A stretch of DNA of 64,000 nt from Acidovorax defluvii (GCA_003268905.1 QLTU01000018.1:21131-85130), one strand, 5' to 3'; positions 41,938-51,032 are shown, counted from the stretch's first letter. The notes: generated by a model from the sequence alone, not told the origin. Program-made: numbers and translations.

Positions 41938-43224
41938 TCAGTGCGCGCGGAACATCCTGCGGTGCAGGCGGCGCAGCGACCACCACACGCCGAACGCCAC
42001 CACCGGAATCGCCACCGCCGCCGTGGTCTCGGGCGACAGCGGCCAGCCCGGCTTTTGCGCGCCCTTGGCCAGGTAGCTGACCAGCCCGACGATGTAGTAG
42101 GTGATGGCCGCCACCGAGAGGCCCTCCACCGTGGACTGCAGCTTGAGCTGCAGGTCCTGGCGCTGGTTCATGGTGGTCAGCAGCGCCTGGCTGCTTTGCT
42201 GCTGCTCGATTTCGACGCGGGTGCGCAGCAGGTTGCTCATGCGCGAGACGCGCTGCGACAGCGCGTCCTGGCGCCGCGTGGCCCACTCGCAGGTGCTGCG
42301 CGCGGGCGTGAGCCGGCGGTCCATGAATTCGCGAATGGTCTGCATGCCCGCCAGGCGCGATTCGGCGATGTCCTGGATGCGGCGGTCCACCAGTTCAAAG
42401 TAGGCACTGCTGGCCGAAAACCGGGAATGCGTGGCGGCATACTGGCTTTCCACCTGCCCGGCCAGCCGTGTCAGGCGGTCGAGCAGCGCGGGCTCGGCAT
42501 CGCGGTTGGCGGTGCGGATGGCATCGGCCAGCTCGCGCTCGGCAAAGGCCAGCACATTGGCGGCATCGCGGGCTGCGGGCAGGCCCAGCAGGGCGGCCAT
42601 GCGGTAGGTTTCGATCTCCAGCAGGCGCTGCACCAGGCGCCCCAGGCGGCGCGGCGTCATGCCGCCCGCCAGCAGCACCATGCGCGAAAAACCGTCGGCA
42701 TGGATGGCGAAGTCGGTGTACAGCTCGCCATGCCCGTCGGCCACGGTGGAAGCCACGAGCGTGTCCTCGTGCAGCACATGCTTGACCAGCGAGCCCGAGC
42801 CAAACTGGTGCGTGGGCAGCACCCACAGGTTCAGGCTGCACAGGCACTGGCCCGGCAGGGCGGCCAGCCACTCGCGCGGCACCGCATCGATGGCACTGGT
42901 GGGATCGCGCTCGCCAAAGGCCTCGACGGGCGTGGGCACCATGAAGGTCCACGACACGAACTCGGTGTGCAACTCCCAGCGGATGCGAAACACACCCAGG
43001 TCCATGCGCAGGTGCGTGGTCTGCGCATCGGGCAGCGCCAGGTGGTGGTCGCGCAGCAGCGCCGCCACATGGGCGCGGCTGGCCTCGCGGCCGGCGGCAT
43101 CGGCCAGCATGACGATGTGGGCAATGGCCAGTGGCGCCGTCAGGGCCTCGGGCGGGCGGGCGTGAATCTCGTTGTGCAGCATGACCCGGTGCGGGTGCTG
43201 CGTGGGGCGGTTGGGTGGTGGCAT
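41938..43224 (-). CDS. DUF3422 family membrane protein
   Basis: 428 residues from the ATG at 43224. It has the DUF3422 opening HPHRVMLHNEIHARPPEALT, DGHGELYTDFAIHADGFSRM with RRLGRLVQRLLEIETYRMAA, and a coiled-coil region ending TMNQRQDLQLKLQSTVEGLS. Two C-terminal membrane helices (VAAITYYIVGLVSYLAKGAQ and TAAVAIPVVAFGVWWSLRRL) suggest a cytoplasmic domain held at the inner membrane. The family is widespread in proteobacteria with no firm function. It starts downstream of a terminator that closes the tctBA transcript, so it has its own promoter. Confidence 0.88.
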   Translation of the reverse strand: MPPPNRPTQHPHRVMLHNEIHARPPEALTAPLAIAHIVMLADAAGREASRAHVAALLRDHHLALPDAQTTHLRMDLGVFRIRWELHTEFVSWTFMVPTPVEAFGERDPTSAIDAVPREWLAALPGQCLCSLNLWVLPTHQFGSGSLVKHVLHEDTLVASTVADGHGELYTDFAIHADGFSRMVLLAGGMTPRRLGRLVQRLLEIETYRMAALLGLPAARDAANVLAFAERELADAIRTANRDAEPALLDRLTRLAGQVESQYAATHSRFSASSAYFELVDRRIQDIAESRLAGMQTIREFMDRRLTPARSTCEWATRRQDALSQRVSRMSNLLRTRVEIEQQQSSQALLTTMNQRQDLQLKLQSTVEGLSVAAITYYIVGLVSYLAKGAQKPGWPLSPETTAAVAIPVVAFGVWWSLRRLHRRMFRAH

Positions 43225-43284
43225 GCGGTCCTCGGTGCGCCATTGTGTACCGGGCGTTGCACCGTTTTGCCGAACCATCTTGCC

Positions 43285-43314
43285 AAAAAACAACGGCACC
43301 CGAGGGTGCCGTTG
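43285..43314 (-). terminator. Rho-independent terminator after tctA
   Basis: An 11-bp perfect stem, CAACGGCACCC / GGGTGCCGTTG (43291-43301 and 43304-43314). On the minus strand it is followed by T6 (the AAAAAA at 43285-43290). A second hairpin (GGTCCCGC... at ~43325-43347) lies just before it. Together they end the tctBA transcript. Confidence 0.9.
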
Positions 43315-43356
43315 TGCTTGCAGCCGGGTCCCGCACTGCGGGACCGGGGCATTGGG

Positions 43357-44868
43357 TCAGTCTTCGACGAAGGCCTCTTCGCGCTTGTTCTTCACGGCAG
43401 GCAGCAGCACGATGATGAGCAGCAGGGCAGCGGCAGCCAGCAGACCGGCCGACAGCGGACGCGTGACAAACACGCTCCAGTCGCCACGCGAGAGCAGCAA
43501 GGCGCGGCGCAGGTTTTCTTCCATCATCGGGCCCAGGATGAAACCGAGCAGCAGGGGCGCGGGTTCGGTGCCCAGCTTGTGAAAGATGTAACCCACCAGG
43601 CCAAAGAGACCCACCATCCAGACATCCCAGGTGTTGTTGTTGGTGGAATACACGCCCACCGCACAGAACAGCACGATGGATGGGAACAGCCAACGGTAAG
43701 GCACCGTGAGCAGTTTGATCCAGATGCCGATCAGCGGCAGGTTCAAAACGATCAGCATGGCGTTGCCGATCCACATCGAGGCGATCAGGCCCCAGAACAG
43801 CTCGGGGTTGCTGGTCATCACCTGGGGGCCAGGCTGGATGTTGTGGATCGTCATGGCACCCACCATCAGCGCCATCACGGCGTTGGGCGGAATGCCCAGC
43901 GTGAGCAGCGGGATGAACGAGGTTTGCGAACCCGCGTTGTTGGCGGCCTCGGGAGCCGCCACGCCACGGATGTTGCCTTGGCCAAAGGGCACTTCGCCGG
44001 GGTGCAGCTTGGTTTTCTTTTCAATGGTGTAGGCAGCAAAAGCCGACAGCAGGGCACCGCCGCCGGGCAGGATACCCAGGGCAGAACCCAGCGCCGTACC
44101 GCGGATCACGGCGGGCAGCATGCGCTTGAAGTCTTCCTTGGTGGGGAACAGGCCTTCCACCTTGGCAGTGAACACTTCGCGGTCTTCTTCAGGACGCGAG
44201 AGGTTGGCAATGATTTCGCCGTAGCCGAACACGCCCATGGCAATGGTCACGAAGCCGATGCCGTCGGTCAGCTCGGGGATGTCAAAGCTGAAGCGGGCCA
44301 CGCCCGAGTTCACGTCGGTACCCACCAGGCCCATCAGCAGGCCCAGCACGATCATGCCCACCGCCTTGAGCAGCGAGCCCGAGGCCAGCACCACCGCGCC
44401 GATCAGGCCCAGGGTCATCAGCGAGAAGTATTCGGCGGGGCCGAACTTGAAGGCCACTTCGGTCAACGGAGGCGCGAAGGCCGCCAGAATCAGCGTGCCC
44501 ACGCAACCGGCAAAGAACGAGCCCAGGCCGGCAGCCGCCAGCGCGGGTCCCGCGCGGCCCTTGCGCGCCATCTGGTAGCCGTCGATCACGGTCACCACCG
44601 ACGACGATTCGCCCGGCAGGTTCACCAAAATGGCGGTGGTCGAGCCACCGTATTGCGCGCCGTAGTAAATACCGGCCAGCATGATCAGCGCAGCCACGGG
44701 AGGCAGCGCATAGGTGGCGGGCAGCAGCATGGCGATGGTGGCCACGGGGCCGATGCCAGGCAGCACGCCAATCAGCGTGCCCAACAGGCAGCCGACAAAA
44801 CAGTAAATGAGGTTCTGAAACGTGAAGGCGACGCCGAAGCCGAGCGCCAGGTTGTCAAACAAATCCAT
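43357..44868 (-). CDS. tctA: Tripartite tricarboxylate transporter large permease
   Basis: 503 residues, with AGGAG before the ATG. About twelve membrane segments. The TctA hallmark GVLPGIGPVATIAMLLPATY lies near 34-53, and a second, inverted version, GILPGGGALLSAFAAYTIEK, lies near 260; both line the transport path. Further marks are VNLPGESSSVVTVIDGYQMA and GIPPNAVMALMVGAMTIHNI. It imports carboxylates by ion symport, using a Bug receptor to deliver substrate. It is transcribed with tctB, but no tctC is adjacent. Confidence 0.93.
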   Translation of the reverse strand: MDLFDNLALGFGVAFTFQNLIYCFVGCLLGTLIGVLPGIGPVATIAMLLPATYALPPVAALIMLAGIYYGAQYGGSTTAILVNLPGESSSVVTVIDGYQMARKGRAGPALAAAGLGSFFAGCVGTLILAAFAPPLTEVAFKFGPAEYFSLMTLGLIGAVVLASGSLLKAVGMIVLGLLMGLVGTDVNSGVARFSFDIPELTDGIGFVTIAMGVFGYGEIIANLSRPEEDREVFTAKVEGLFPTKEDFKRMLPAVIRGTALGSALGILPGGGALLSAFAAYTIEKKTKLHPGEVPFGQGNIRGVAAPEAANNAGSQTSFIPLLTLGIPPNAVMALMVGAMTIHNIQPGPQVMTSNPELFWGLIASMWIGNAMLIVLNLPLIGIWIKLLTVPYRWLFPSIVLFCAVGVYSTNNNTWDVWMVGLFGLVGYIFHKLGTEPAPLLLGFILGPMMEENLRRALLLSRGDWSVFVTRPLSAGLLAAAALLLIIVLLPAVKNKREEAFVED

Positions 44869-44886
44869 GGTGTGGAAGCTCCTGCC

Positions 44887-45375
44887 TTAACCGGAAATGA
44901 AACTGGGCCACACCGGGAACTGAAGCTTCAGCGCCCAGACGAATGCCACATAGCTGCCCACGGCAAGCACCGTGGCCAGAATGAACACGGCCTTTGCATT
45001 GAATTCATTGCCCGCCAGGCTGGCAACGAAGGTCAGCGCATAGATGCCAACAATCAGGCCCATGGCAGGAATACCAAAGCTGGGCAAGCCGGCCAAAAGG
45101 ATGCCAAAGGTGAAGTTGGCGGCCAGAATGAAGAACAGCGGCTTCCAGGCCCACTTGCCGATCTTGTCTCCGTCCACGGTTTCCACCACGGTGGCCTTGA
45201 AGGCGATCAGGCTGCCAATCAGTGCCAGCAGGATGCCCAGCATCAGCGGGAAATAGCCCGGGCCCATGCGGGCGCCGGTGCCGACGTTGTAGGTTGTGGC
45301 GCCCCAGGCGAAGGCCACGCCGACGCACATGAACATGAGGCCGGCAAAAAAGTCTTTTTGGCTCTTGATTTTCAC
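44887..45375 (-). CDS. tctB: Tripartite tricarboxylate transporter small permease
   Basis: 162 residues with a GTG start at 45375, supported by AGGAG. Four membrane segments with the TctB pattern: FFAGLMFMCVGVAFAWGATT, then YNVGTGARMGPGYFPLMLGI, FGILLAGLPSFGIPAMGLIV and VFILATVLAVGSYVAFVWAL. The Gly-Pro-Gly-Tyr motif after the first helix is the family marker. It pairs with TctA 18 bp downstream. The missing third subunit could be one of the Bug proteins at 13622 or 14799, or one outside the window. Confidence 0.92.
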   Translation of the reverse strand: MKIKSQKDFFAGLMFMCVGVAFAWGATTYNVGTGARMGPGYFPLMLGILLALIGSLIAFKATVVETVDGDKIGKWAWKPLFFILAANFTFGILLAGLPSFGIPAMGLIVGIYALTFVASLAGNEFNAKAVFILATVLAVGSYVAFVWALKLQFPVWPSFISG

Positions 45376-45528
45376 GAATGTCTCCTAGGCGGAATCTCGA
45401 CATCGCGATTGTGCTGGGAATACAGGCCCCCAGCGATGTGGATTCCACCTACACCCGGGCACCGCCGCCGCGCCTAGCCTTGTCGTGCTTTGCCGTGCCA
45501 AAAAGGGGCGCAGCGGCCACCCCCCGGG

Positions 45529-47322
45529 TCATTCGAGCGGCGGGGTCCCCGCCACCACCTCATCGAGCGTGGTCAGCCCTTCGGCCACGCGCAGGGCGCC
45601 AGCCAGGCGCAGGGGACGCATGCCGTCGGCCACGGCCTGGCGGCGCAGCACCTCGATCGAGGGCGCCTGGGTGATCTTGTCCTTGAGCGCCTCGCTCACC
45701 GTGAGCAGCTCGTACAGCCCCATGCGCCCCAGAAAGCCCCCCATGCGGCAATCCACGCAGCCCACGGCCTTGAACGGCTGGTAAGTGCCCGAGAGCTTCC
45801 AGGGCTTGACCACCTCGGCCAGCGCCTCGGGCGCGGCCGAGGTGTCGGGCTGCTTGCACTGCTTGCACAGCGTGCGCACCAGGCGCTGGGCCAGCACACC
45901 GAGCAGCGTGGCATTGATCAGGTAAGACGGCACACCCAGCTCCATCAAGCGGGTGATGGCACTGGGCGCATCGTTGGTGTGCAGGGTGGAGAACACCAGA
46001 TGCCCCGTGAGCGCCGCCTGGATGGCCATCTCGGCGGTTTCCAGGTCGCGAATTTCGCCCACCATGATGATGTCCGGGTCCTGGCGCATCAGCGCACGCA
46101 GGCCTTCGGCAAAGTTGAAGTCGAGCTGCGGCTGCACCTGCGTCTGGTTGAAGCTGGGCTCGATCATTTCGATCGGGTCTTCCACCGTGCTCACGTTGAC
46201 CTCTTCGGTGGCCACGCGCTTCAAGGTGGCATACAGCGTGGTGGTCTTGCCCGAGCCGGTGGGCCCGGTCACCAGGATGATGCCGTGCGGGCGCTTGACC
46301 AGCGCCTCCCAGCGCTGCGCGTCGTGCGGCGCAAAGCCCAGGGCATCCAGATTCTTGACGGTGTTGTCGGGGTCAAAAATCCGCATCACCATCTTTTCGC
46401 CAAACGCCGTGGGCAGCGTGGACAGGCGCATTTCCACCTCGTCGCCGCGCTGGTTGCGGGTCTTGATGCGGCCGTCCTGCGGGCGGCGCTTTTCCACCAC
46501 GTCGATGCGGCCCAGCAGCTTGATGCGCGACACCATGGCGTTGTGCACGCCCATGGGCATCTGGTAGACGGGGTGCAGCACGCCGTCGATGCGAAAGCGG
46601 ATCACGCCCTGCTCGCGGCGCGGCTCCAGGTGGATGTCGCTGGCGCGCTGGTCAAAGGCGTATTGCCACAGCCAGTCCACCACCTTCACCACACCCTGGT
46701 CGTTGGCATCGAGCTGCTTGTTGCTTTTGCCCAGCTCGACCAGCTGCTCAAAACTGCTGCCACCCGAGTTGCCGCCCGCCTTCTGCGCCGCGCGCACCGA
46801 CTTGGCCAGCGCAAAGAACTCGGCCGTGTAGCGGTGAATATCCTGCGGGCTGGCCACCACGCGACGCACCGCGCGGCGCGACTGGCGCTCCACCTCGGCC
46901 ACCCAGTCGTCAATGAAGGGCTCGGCCGTGGCCACCACCACCTCCTTGGCCGTCACCTGCACCGGCAGTACCTTGTGGCGCTCGGCATACTGGGCGCTCA
47001 TGCTGTCGGCCACGCGGCCCACGTCCACCTTGAGCGGGTCGATGCGCAGGTATTGCAGGCCCGCGCGCTTGGCCAGGTATTCGGTGAGTGCTTCGATATC
47101 GAGCGGCTTGCCGTCGCTGGCGCGCGCCATGGACACGCTGGCCAGCCGCACCAGCGGATGCTGCGAGCTTTCGGCCTGCGAGCAGCGCGCAATGGTGCGC
47201 TGGGCTTCTTCCAGCGATATCACGCCATCGGAGCGCAACCAGTCCACCATGCGGCGCCAGTCCAGCGGACCGACATGGATCGCAGGCGCAGCAGGCGCGG
47301 GGGTTTCGGGGAGGGTTTTCAT
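45529..47322 (-). CDS. GspE/PilB-type secretion or pilus assembly ATPase
   Basis: 597 residues from the ATG at 47322. Order: an N-terminal GspE-N-like domain (~20-150), a long loop, then the hexameric ATPase core with Walker A VTGPTGSGKTT at ~353-362, the Asp box DPIEMIEPSFNQ, Walker B DIIMVGEIRD with its catalytic Glu, the His box HTNDAPSAITRL, and a CxxC...CxxC zinc finger (LCKQCK, CVDC). It drives type II secretion or a type IV pilus system. No other gsp or pil gene is beside it; it is an isolated ATPase between tctB and a spermidine-synthase-like gene. Confidence 0.9.
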   Translation of the reverse strand: MKTLPETPAPAAPAIHVGPLDWRRMVDWLRSDGVISLEEAQRTIARCSQAESSQHPLVRLASVSMARASDGKPLDIEALTEYLAKRAGLQYLRIDPLKVDVGRVADSMSAQYAERHKVLPVQVTAKEVVVATAEPFIDDWVAEVERQSRRAVRRVVASPQDIHRYTAEFFALAKSVRAAQKAGGNSGGSSFEQLVELGKSNKQLDANDQGVVKVVDWLWQYAFDQRASDIHLEPRREQGVIRFRIDGVLHPVYQMPMGVHNAMVSRIKLLGRIDVVEKRRPQDGRIKTRNQRGDEVEMRLSTLPTAFGEKMVMRIFDPDNTVKNLDALGFAPHDAQRWEALVKRPHGIILVTGPTGSGKTTTLYATLKRVATEEVNVSTVEDPIEMIEPSFNQTQVQPQLDFNFAEGLRALMRQDPDIIMVGEIRDLETAEMAIQAALTGHLVFSTLHTNDAPSAITRLMELGVPSYLINATLLGVLAQRLVRTLCKQCKQPDTSAAPEALAEVVKPWKLSGTYQPFKAVGCVDCRMGGFLGRMGLYELLTVSEALKDKITQAPSIEVLRRQAVADGMRPLRLAGALRVAEGLTTLDEVVAGTPPLE

Positions 47323-47371
47323 CAGGGGCCTTGGAAGACGGTGCAATGGCTCGGCGCGCGGCTGCGGACGA

Positions 47372-48136
47372 TCAGTCCACAACGGGTTTGAACACGCGCA
47401 GCCACTTGGCAGAGGGCAGATCCCAGCGCGCCTGGATGGCCTCGGCCCGCGCCGCCAGCTCGGTGCGTTTGGGCCGGCTGGGCGTGCGCTGCGCCAGCAC
47501 CACGGTGTTGCCCTCGCGGGTGGGCTTGAAGGCCCACAGCGCGTCTTCGCCAAAGGCGCTGGCCATGCTCTTGAGGCTGCGCTCAAAGCTCGACGCGCGG
47601 CCAAACAGGTTGACGGTCATGCAGCCGTCCTCGGTCAGCAGGGCGCGGCAGTCGGCATAAAAGTCGGGGCTGTCGAGCACCGGCGCGGCGGCTTCGTGGT
47701 CGTACAGATCCACGGCCAGGGCATCCACGGTGCCCAGCCACATCGGGTTCTTGATTTCCTCGGCTGCATCGGCCAGCACCACGCGCAGCTTGGGGCCATC
47801 GGGCGGCAGCTTGAACCACTGGCGGCACACCGCCAGCACCTGGGGGTTGAGCTCGATGGCCGTGGTGCACAGGCGCAGTTTCTTGTGGCAGAACTTGGTG
47901 ATGGCCCCGGCCCCCAGCCCCAGTTGCATGGCATGGCGCTTGGTGACACTGGCGGGCTCGACAAACAGCAGCCAGGCCATCATGCGCTGCACATACTGCA
48001 GCTCGATCTCGAACGGCTCGGCCACGCGCATGGAGCCCTGGATCCAGGGCGTGCCCAAATGCAGGTGGCGCACCTCGCCATCGTCAGAAACGCTCACTTC
48101 CGGAAGCTCTATCTCGGTCTTTTTATTGCGGGCCAT
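47372..48136 (-). CDS. Spermidine synthase-like protein
   Basis: 254 residues. The central Rossmann fold has MQLGLGAGAITKFCHKKLRL, IELNPQVLAVCRQWFKLPPD and DALAVDLYDHEAAAPVLDSP, matching the SpeE-type methyltransferase-like fold. The catalytic Asp of true spermidine synthases would fall in the VDLYD stretch. The N-terminal beta domain is shorter than in SpeE, so a polyamine role is not certain. Its ATG directly follows the stop of the DNA glycosylase gene (TGAATG), so the two are translationally linked. Confidence 0.75.
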   Translation of the reverse strand: MARNKKTEIELPEVSVSDDGEVRHLHLGTPWIQGSMRVAEPFEIELQYVQRMMAWLLFVEPASVTKRHAMQLGLGAGAITKFCHKKLRLCTTAIELNPQVLAVCRQWFKLPPDGPKLRVVLADAAEEIKNPMWLGTVDALAVDLYDHEAAAPVLDSPDFYADCRALLTEDGCMTVNLFGRASSFERSLKSMASAFGEDALWAFKPTREGNTVVLAQRTPSRPKRTELAARAEAIQARWDLPSAKWLRVFKPVVD

Positions 48137-48760
48137 TCACACCAATCCATGCCGGGCCAGCAATTCGGCCCAGGCGGTCAATTTACGATCAAAACTCCAC
48201 GAGGCATTGGCTGGGCTAGTGGAGGGAAGCCGGTGCACCGGCACTCCCAGCAACGCCGTGCTGCGCGCATGCTTGAAGCTCTCCCCGCCATTGTGGGCGA
48301 TGGCCGCCAGCCGGGGGCAGCGCGCACGCAGGCTGGCAAAGTCGTTGACCTGCGCGTTGCGGATGCGGGTGTCCAGGCTGCCCACCCGCTCGCAGCTGGC
48401 GTACACGTCCCACAGGCCCAGGCCCCGCGCCAACAACCAGTCGCAGCGCAGGCCATAGTCTTGCCCGTCCGGCAGCGGGTGCTGCGGCCAGAGCGCCTGC
48501 ACAATGCGCCAGAAATGGTTTTGCGGGTGCGCATAGTATTGCCCCGCCCGCAAGGAGGCCGCTCCCGGAAAGCTGCCCAGCACCAGCACCACCGTGCGCT
48601 CGGACACCACGGGCGCCAAGCCCGTGAGGCGCTCGCCGCCGGGCGCCAGCAGCGGGCCAGCCCCCTCAGAGATTGGCGCGGCCAGATTGGGCGGCGCCGG
48701 TGGCGCGGGACGGGTGGTGGGGCGGGTGGTGGGGCACTCAGCCCCCGTTCTGTCCTTCAT
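48137..48760 (-). CDS. Uracil-DNA-glycosylase superfamily protein (deoxyinosine type)
   Basis: 207 residues from the ATG at 48760; the region before that is repeat sequence. The core has VVLVLGSFPGAASLRAGQYY, then HPQNHFWRIVQALW as the catalytic-motif block, and GLGLWDVYASCERVGSLD. The NHFW set and GSFPG motif are features of the DNA-deoxyinosine glycosylase group of the UDG fold. It would excise a damaged or deaminated base. The N-terminal ~45 residues are Pro/Thr/Gly-rich and may not be structured, so a later start is possible. Confidence 0.8.
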   Translation of the reverse strand: MKDRTGAECPTTRPTTRPAPPAPPNLAAPISEGAGPLLAPGGERLTGLAPVVSERTVVLVLGSFPGAASLRAGQYYAHPQNHFWRIVQALWPQHPLPDGQDYGLRCDWLLARGLGLWDVYASCERVGSLDTRIRNAQVNDFASLRARCPRLAAIAHNGGESFKHARSTALLGVPVHRLPSTSPANASWSFDRKLTAWAELLARHGLV

Positions 48761-48802
48761 GCTTCGATTCTGGACTGAAACCCGGGGTACAGCCTTGTCA
48801 CT

Positions 48803-48853
48803 ATTAAATAAATAGCTGTTTGCGCTTATCCAGCAAGCGCTAGAGGTCAAAAA
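48803..48853. repeat. Hairpin repeat family A, copy 10
   Basis: ATTAAATAAATAGCTGTTTG, CGCTTATCCAGCAAGCGCTA, then GAGGTCAAAAAC. Stem TGCGCTTAT / AAGCGCTA. Located between the DNA glycosylase start and the tatD 3' end. Confidence 0.8.
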
Positions 48854-48866
48854 CACTTCAAATTTT

Positions 48867-49688
48867 CTACACCAACCCGGCCAGGCGCGGCAGCGCCACA
48901 CAGGCGTTGGCGCTGGTGCTGCACGCCAGCGCAGCCAGCGGCAGTCCGCGCAGGCCCGCTACCACCTCGGCGATGCGGGGCAGCTCGGCCGGCGCGTTGC
49001 GCCCCTGCGGCTGCCCGGCAGCGCGCTGCTCGGCCGGGGTGTAAAGCCAGTGCGGGGGGATGTCGGGCGCGTCGGTTTCCAGCACCAGGGCCGATTCGGG
49101 CAACTCGGCCGCCAGCCGGCGCAATTGCAGCGCCCGGTCATAAGTCACCGCGCCGCCAAACCCCAGCTTGAACCCCAGCGCAATGAACGCCTGCGCCTGC
49201 TGCAGGCTGCCATTGAAGGCATGGGCGATGCCGCCCGGCACGGCAATGTCGCGCAGCCCCTTGAGCAGCTTGTCGGCCGAACGGCGTACATGCAGGATCA
49301 CCGGCAGATCGAACCGGCGCGCCAGCTGCAGTTGCGCGCGGTAAAACTGCTCCTGCCGCGCTGGATCCAGTCCATTGGCAAAAAAATCCAGCCCGATTTC
49401 GCCGATGGCCACCAGGCGCGGGTCACGATGGTGCTGCTCCAGCGCCTGGGCCAGCAGCGACAGATCGGCATCGGCCGCCCGCGCGGTATAGAGCGGGTGA
49501 ATGCCCAAGGCGTAGCTGTCGCCGTGGCGGTGCGCCAGCTGGCGCACGGCATCCCAGTTGGCACGCTCTACCGCCGGAATCACGCAATGCGCCACGCCTG
49601 CTGCAGCCGCCTGCTCGCGCACGGTGTCGCGGTCGGCGGCAAACTCGGCGGCGTCCAGGTGGCAGTGCGTATCGATCCAGGAAGACAT
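48867..49688 (-). CDS. TatD family metal-dependent hydrolase
   Basis: 273 residues. TIM-barrel metal site of TatD: DTHCHLD (H8, H10), GEIGLDFF with a bridging Glu, VILHVRRSADKLL, IAHAFNGSLQQAQ and LETDAPDIPPHW (the final Asp). TatD proteins are 3'-5' exonuclease/DNases implicated in repair of oxidative damage, and sometimes D-aminoacyl-tRNA deacylases. It is transcribed toward the DNA glycosylase and spermidine-synthase-like genes on the same strand, with a repeat copy in between. Confidence 0.92.
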   Translation of the reverse strand: MSSWIDTHCHLDAAEFAADRDTVREQAAAAGVAHCVIPAVERANWDAVRQLAHRHGDSYALGIHPLYTARAADADLSLLAQALEQHHRDPRLVAIGEIGLDFFANGLDPARQEQFYRAQLQLARRFDLPVILHVRRSADKLLKGLRDIAVPGGIAHAFNGSLQQAQAFIALGFKLGFGGAVTYDRALQLRRLAAELPESALVLETDAPDIPPHWLYTPAEQRAAGQPQGRNAPAELPRIAEVVAGLRGLPLAALACSTSANACVALPRLAGLV

Positions 49689-49715
49689 GCCGACATGATG
49701 CCCGACCAGCGCGCA

Positions 49716-49748
49716 CCTGGCAGCGGCCTGGCAGCGGCCTGGCAGCGG
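49716..49748. repeat. 11-bp tandem repeat, three units
   Basis: CCTGGCAGCGG repeated three times without mismatch, upstream of tatD and of the serine protease. No coding role is seen. It could simply be slippage in GC-rich DNA. Confidence 0.8.
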
Positions 49749-49927
49749 CCCGGCGACACGGTGGTGTGCATCAACGGGCGATCCGTGCTACTGTCAAACC
49801 CGTGCGCCACGCCCCGGCGCGACGTGCCGTTTTCTCACCCCCGCGTGCCTGCCAAGGCGCAGCGCCCACAGCCCCCCAAGGCGTGCGCACGGGCTGGGAA
49901 ATGGCCATGGAACCAGAAGGTGACAGC

Positions 49928-50848
49928 ATGCCCCGGCCCGCCCTCTACAGCAGTTCCCGCCCCACCCGGCGCCCGGCAGAACCGGTGGCCGCAGTGGCCA
50001 GCGCGCCGCAGCCGTCACCACCGCTGGCACCGCCCGCCGAGGCATCCGCAACCACTGTCGCCCCGCGCAACCACCTGCGCGCCCTGTGGGCCACCGTGGT
50101 GCTGCTCACCGCGCTGCTGCTGGCCAGCCTGTGGCTGCACCCGGGCACCACGCCCCGCCGCATCACGCAGGACGACATCGACGCCGCCGTGCTGCGCACC
50201 CTGGAGAACACCACATTGCCCTCGCCTGCTGCAGCGGCGGTGGAGGCCGTGGCGCCGTCGGTGGTGCGCGTGGTGGGCTATATGCGCAGCAAGAACGGCA
50301 GGACAGAGACCGAGCGCGGCATCGGAACCGGCGTGGTGATTGTGGATTCGGGAGTCATCCTCACCAACCTGCATGTGGTGCAGGGCGCCAGCCGCATCAC
50401 CGTCACTTTTCACGATGGGCTGGAAACCACCGCCGGCATCACCGGTGTCCAGCCCGAAAACGACCTGGCCGTGCTGCAGGCCCACAAGGTGCCCGACGAC
50501 CTGGCCGCCGCGCCGCTGCGCTCCACCCAAGACCTGCGGGCGGGCGACCAGGTGGTGGCCATCGGTTTTCCGTTTGGCATCGGGCCATCGGCGTCGGCGG
50601 GCGTGGTGTCGGGCCTGGACCGTGAATTCGATCCGCCCGAGGGCACCCGTCCGCTCGCCAAACTGATCCAGTTCGACGCGGCCGCCAACCCCGGCAACTC
50701 GGGCGGCCCGCTGGTCACCATGGAAGGCGAGGTGGTGGGCATCGTCACCGCCATCCTCAACCCCACCGAGGCCCGCACCTTTATCGGCATCGGCTTTGCC
50801 GTGCCCATTGAAAACGCCGCCGCAGCGGTGGGTATGCCACCGTTTTAG
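49928..50848 (+). CDS. S1C (HtrA/DegP-like) serine protease without PDZ domain
   Basis: 306 residues from the ATG at 49928, preceded by GAAGGTGACAGC; earlier ATGs at 49901 and 49907 are possible. A Pro/Ala-rich cytoplasmic stretch is followed by one membrane helix (ALWATVVLLTALLLASLWLH, ~52-71), so the protease domain faces the periplasm. The triad is H149 (ILTNLHVV), D179 (ENDLAVL) and S258 (NPGNSGGPL). No PDZ domain follows the protease fold, unlike DegP or DegS. It lies upstream of MoxR and may process a membrane or periplasmic substrate linked to that operon, though a GC-rich repeat separates them. Confidence 0.87.
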   Translation: MPRPALYSSSRPTRRPAEPVAAVASAPQPSPPLAPPAEASATTVAPRNHLRALWATVVLLTALLLASLWLHPGTTPRRITQDDIDAAVLRTLENTTLPSPAAAAVEAVAPSVVRVVGYMRSKNGRTETERGIGTGVVIVDSGVILTNLHVVQGASRITVTFHDGLETTAGITGVQPENDLAVLQAHKVPDDLAAAPLRSTQDLRAGDQVVAIGFPFGIGPSASAGVVSGLDREFDPPEGTRPLAKLIQFDAAANPGNSGGPLVTMEGEVVGIVTAILNPTEARTFIGIGFAVPIENAAAAVGMPPF

Positions 50849-50854
50849 CAGGAG

Positions 50855-50983
50855 GCACCCCCTGAGTCGCTTCGCGCCTTCCCCCTCCAGGGGGACGACA
50901 CCCTCGCACGGAGCGGAGGCGACATCTGCACATCGCGGCGGCCCTTGCTCGGTGTCTCTCGCCTTGGCCGCGCCCATCGCGTG
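50855..50983. repeat. GC-rich intergenic repeat family B, copy 4
   Basis: CCCCCTGAGTCGCTTCGCGC, CTTCCCCCTCCAGGGGGACG ... GCGGCGGCCCTTGCTCGGTG, and CTCGCCTTGGCCGCGCC. It parallels copy 2 along most of its length (same block order). It forms CCCCCTCCAGGGGG and other palindromes, and occupies the protease-moxR gap. Confidence 0.62.
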
Positions 50984-51032
50984 GGCTCGGGACGGTTCGC
51001 GCATCGTTGATCACTGACAAGGAAGGGAACCC

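Noticed and set aside
41890..45477. 1195-codon open frame on the plus strand
   Set aside because: It is antisense to DUF3422, tctA and tctB, with Gln/His/Gly-rich composition and no recognisable domain, so it is a codon-bias shadow.
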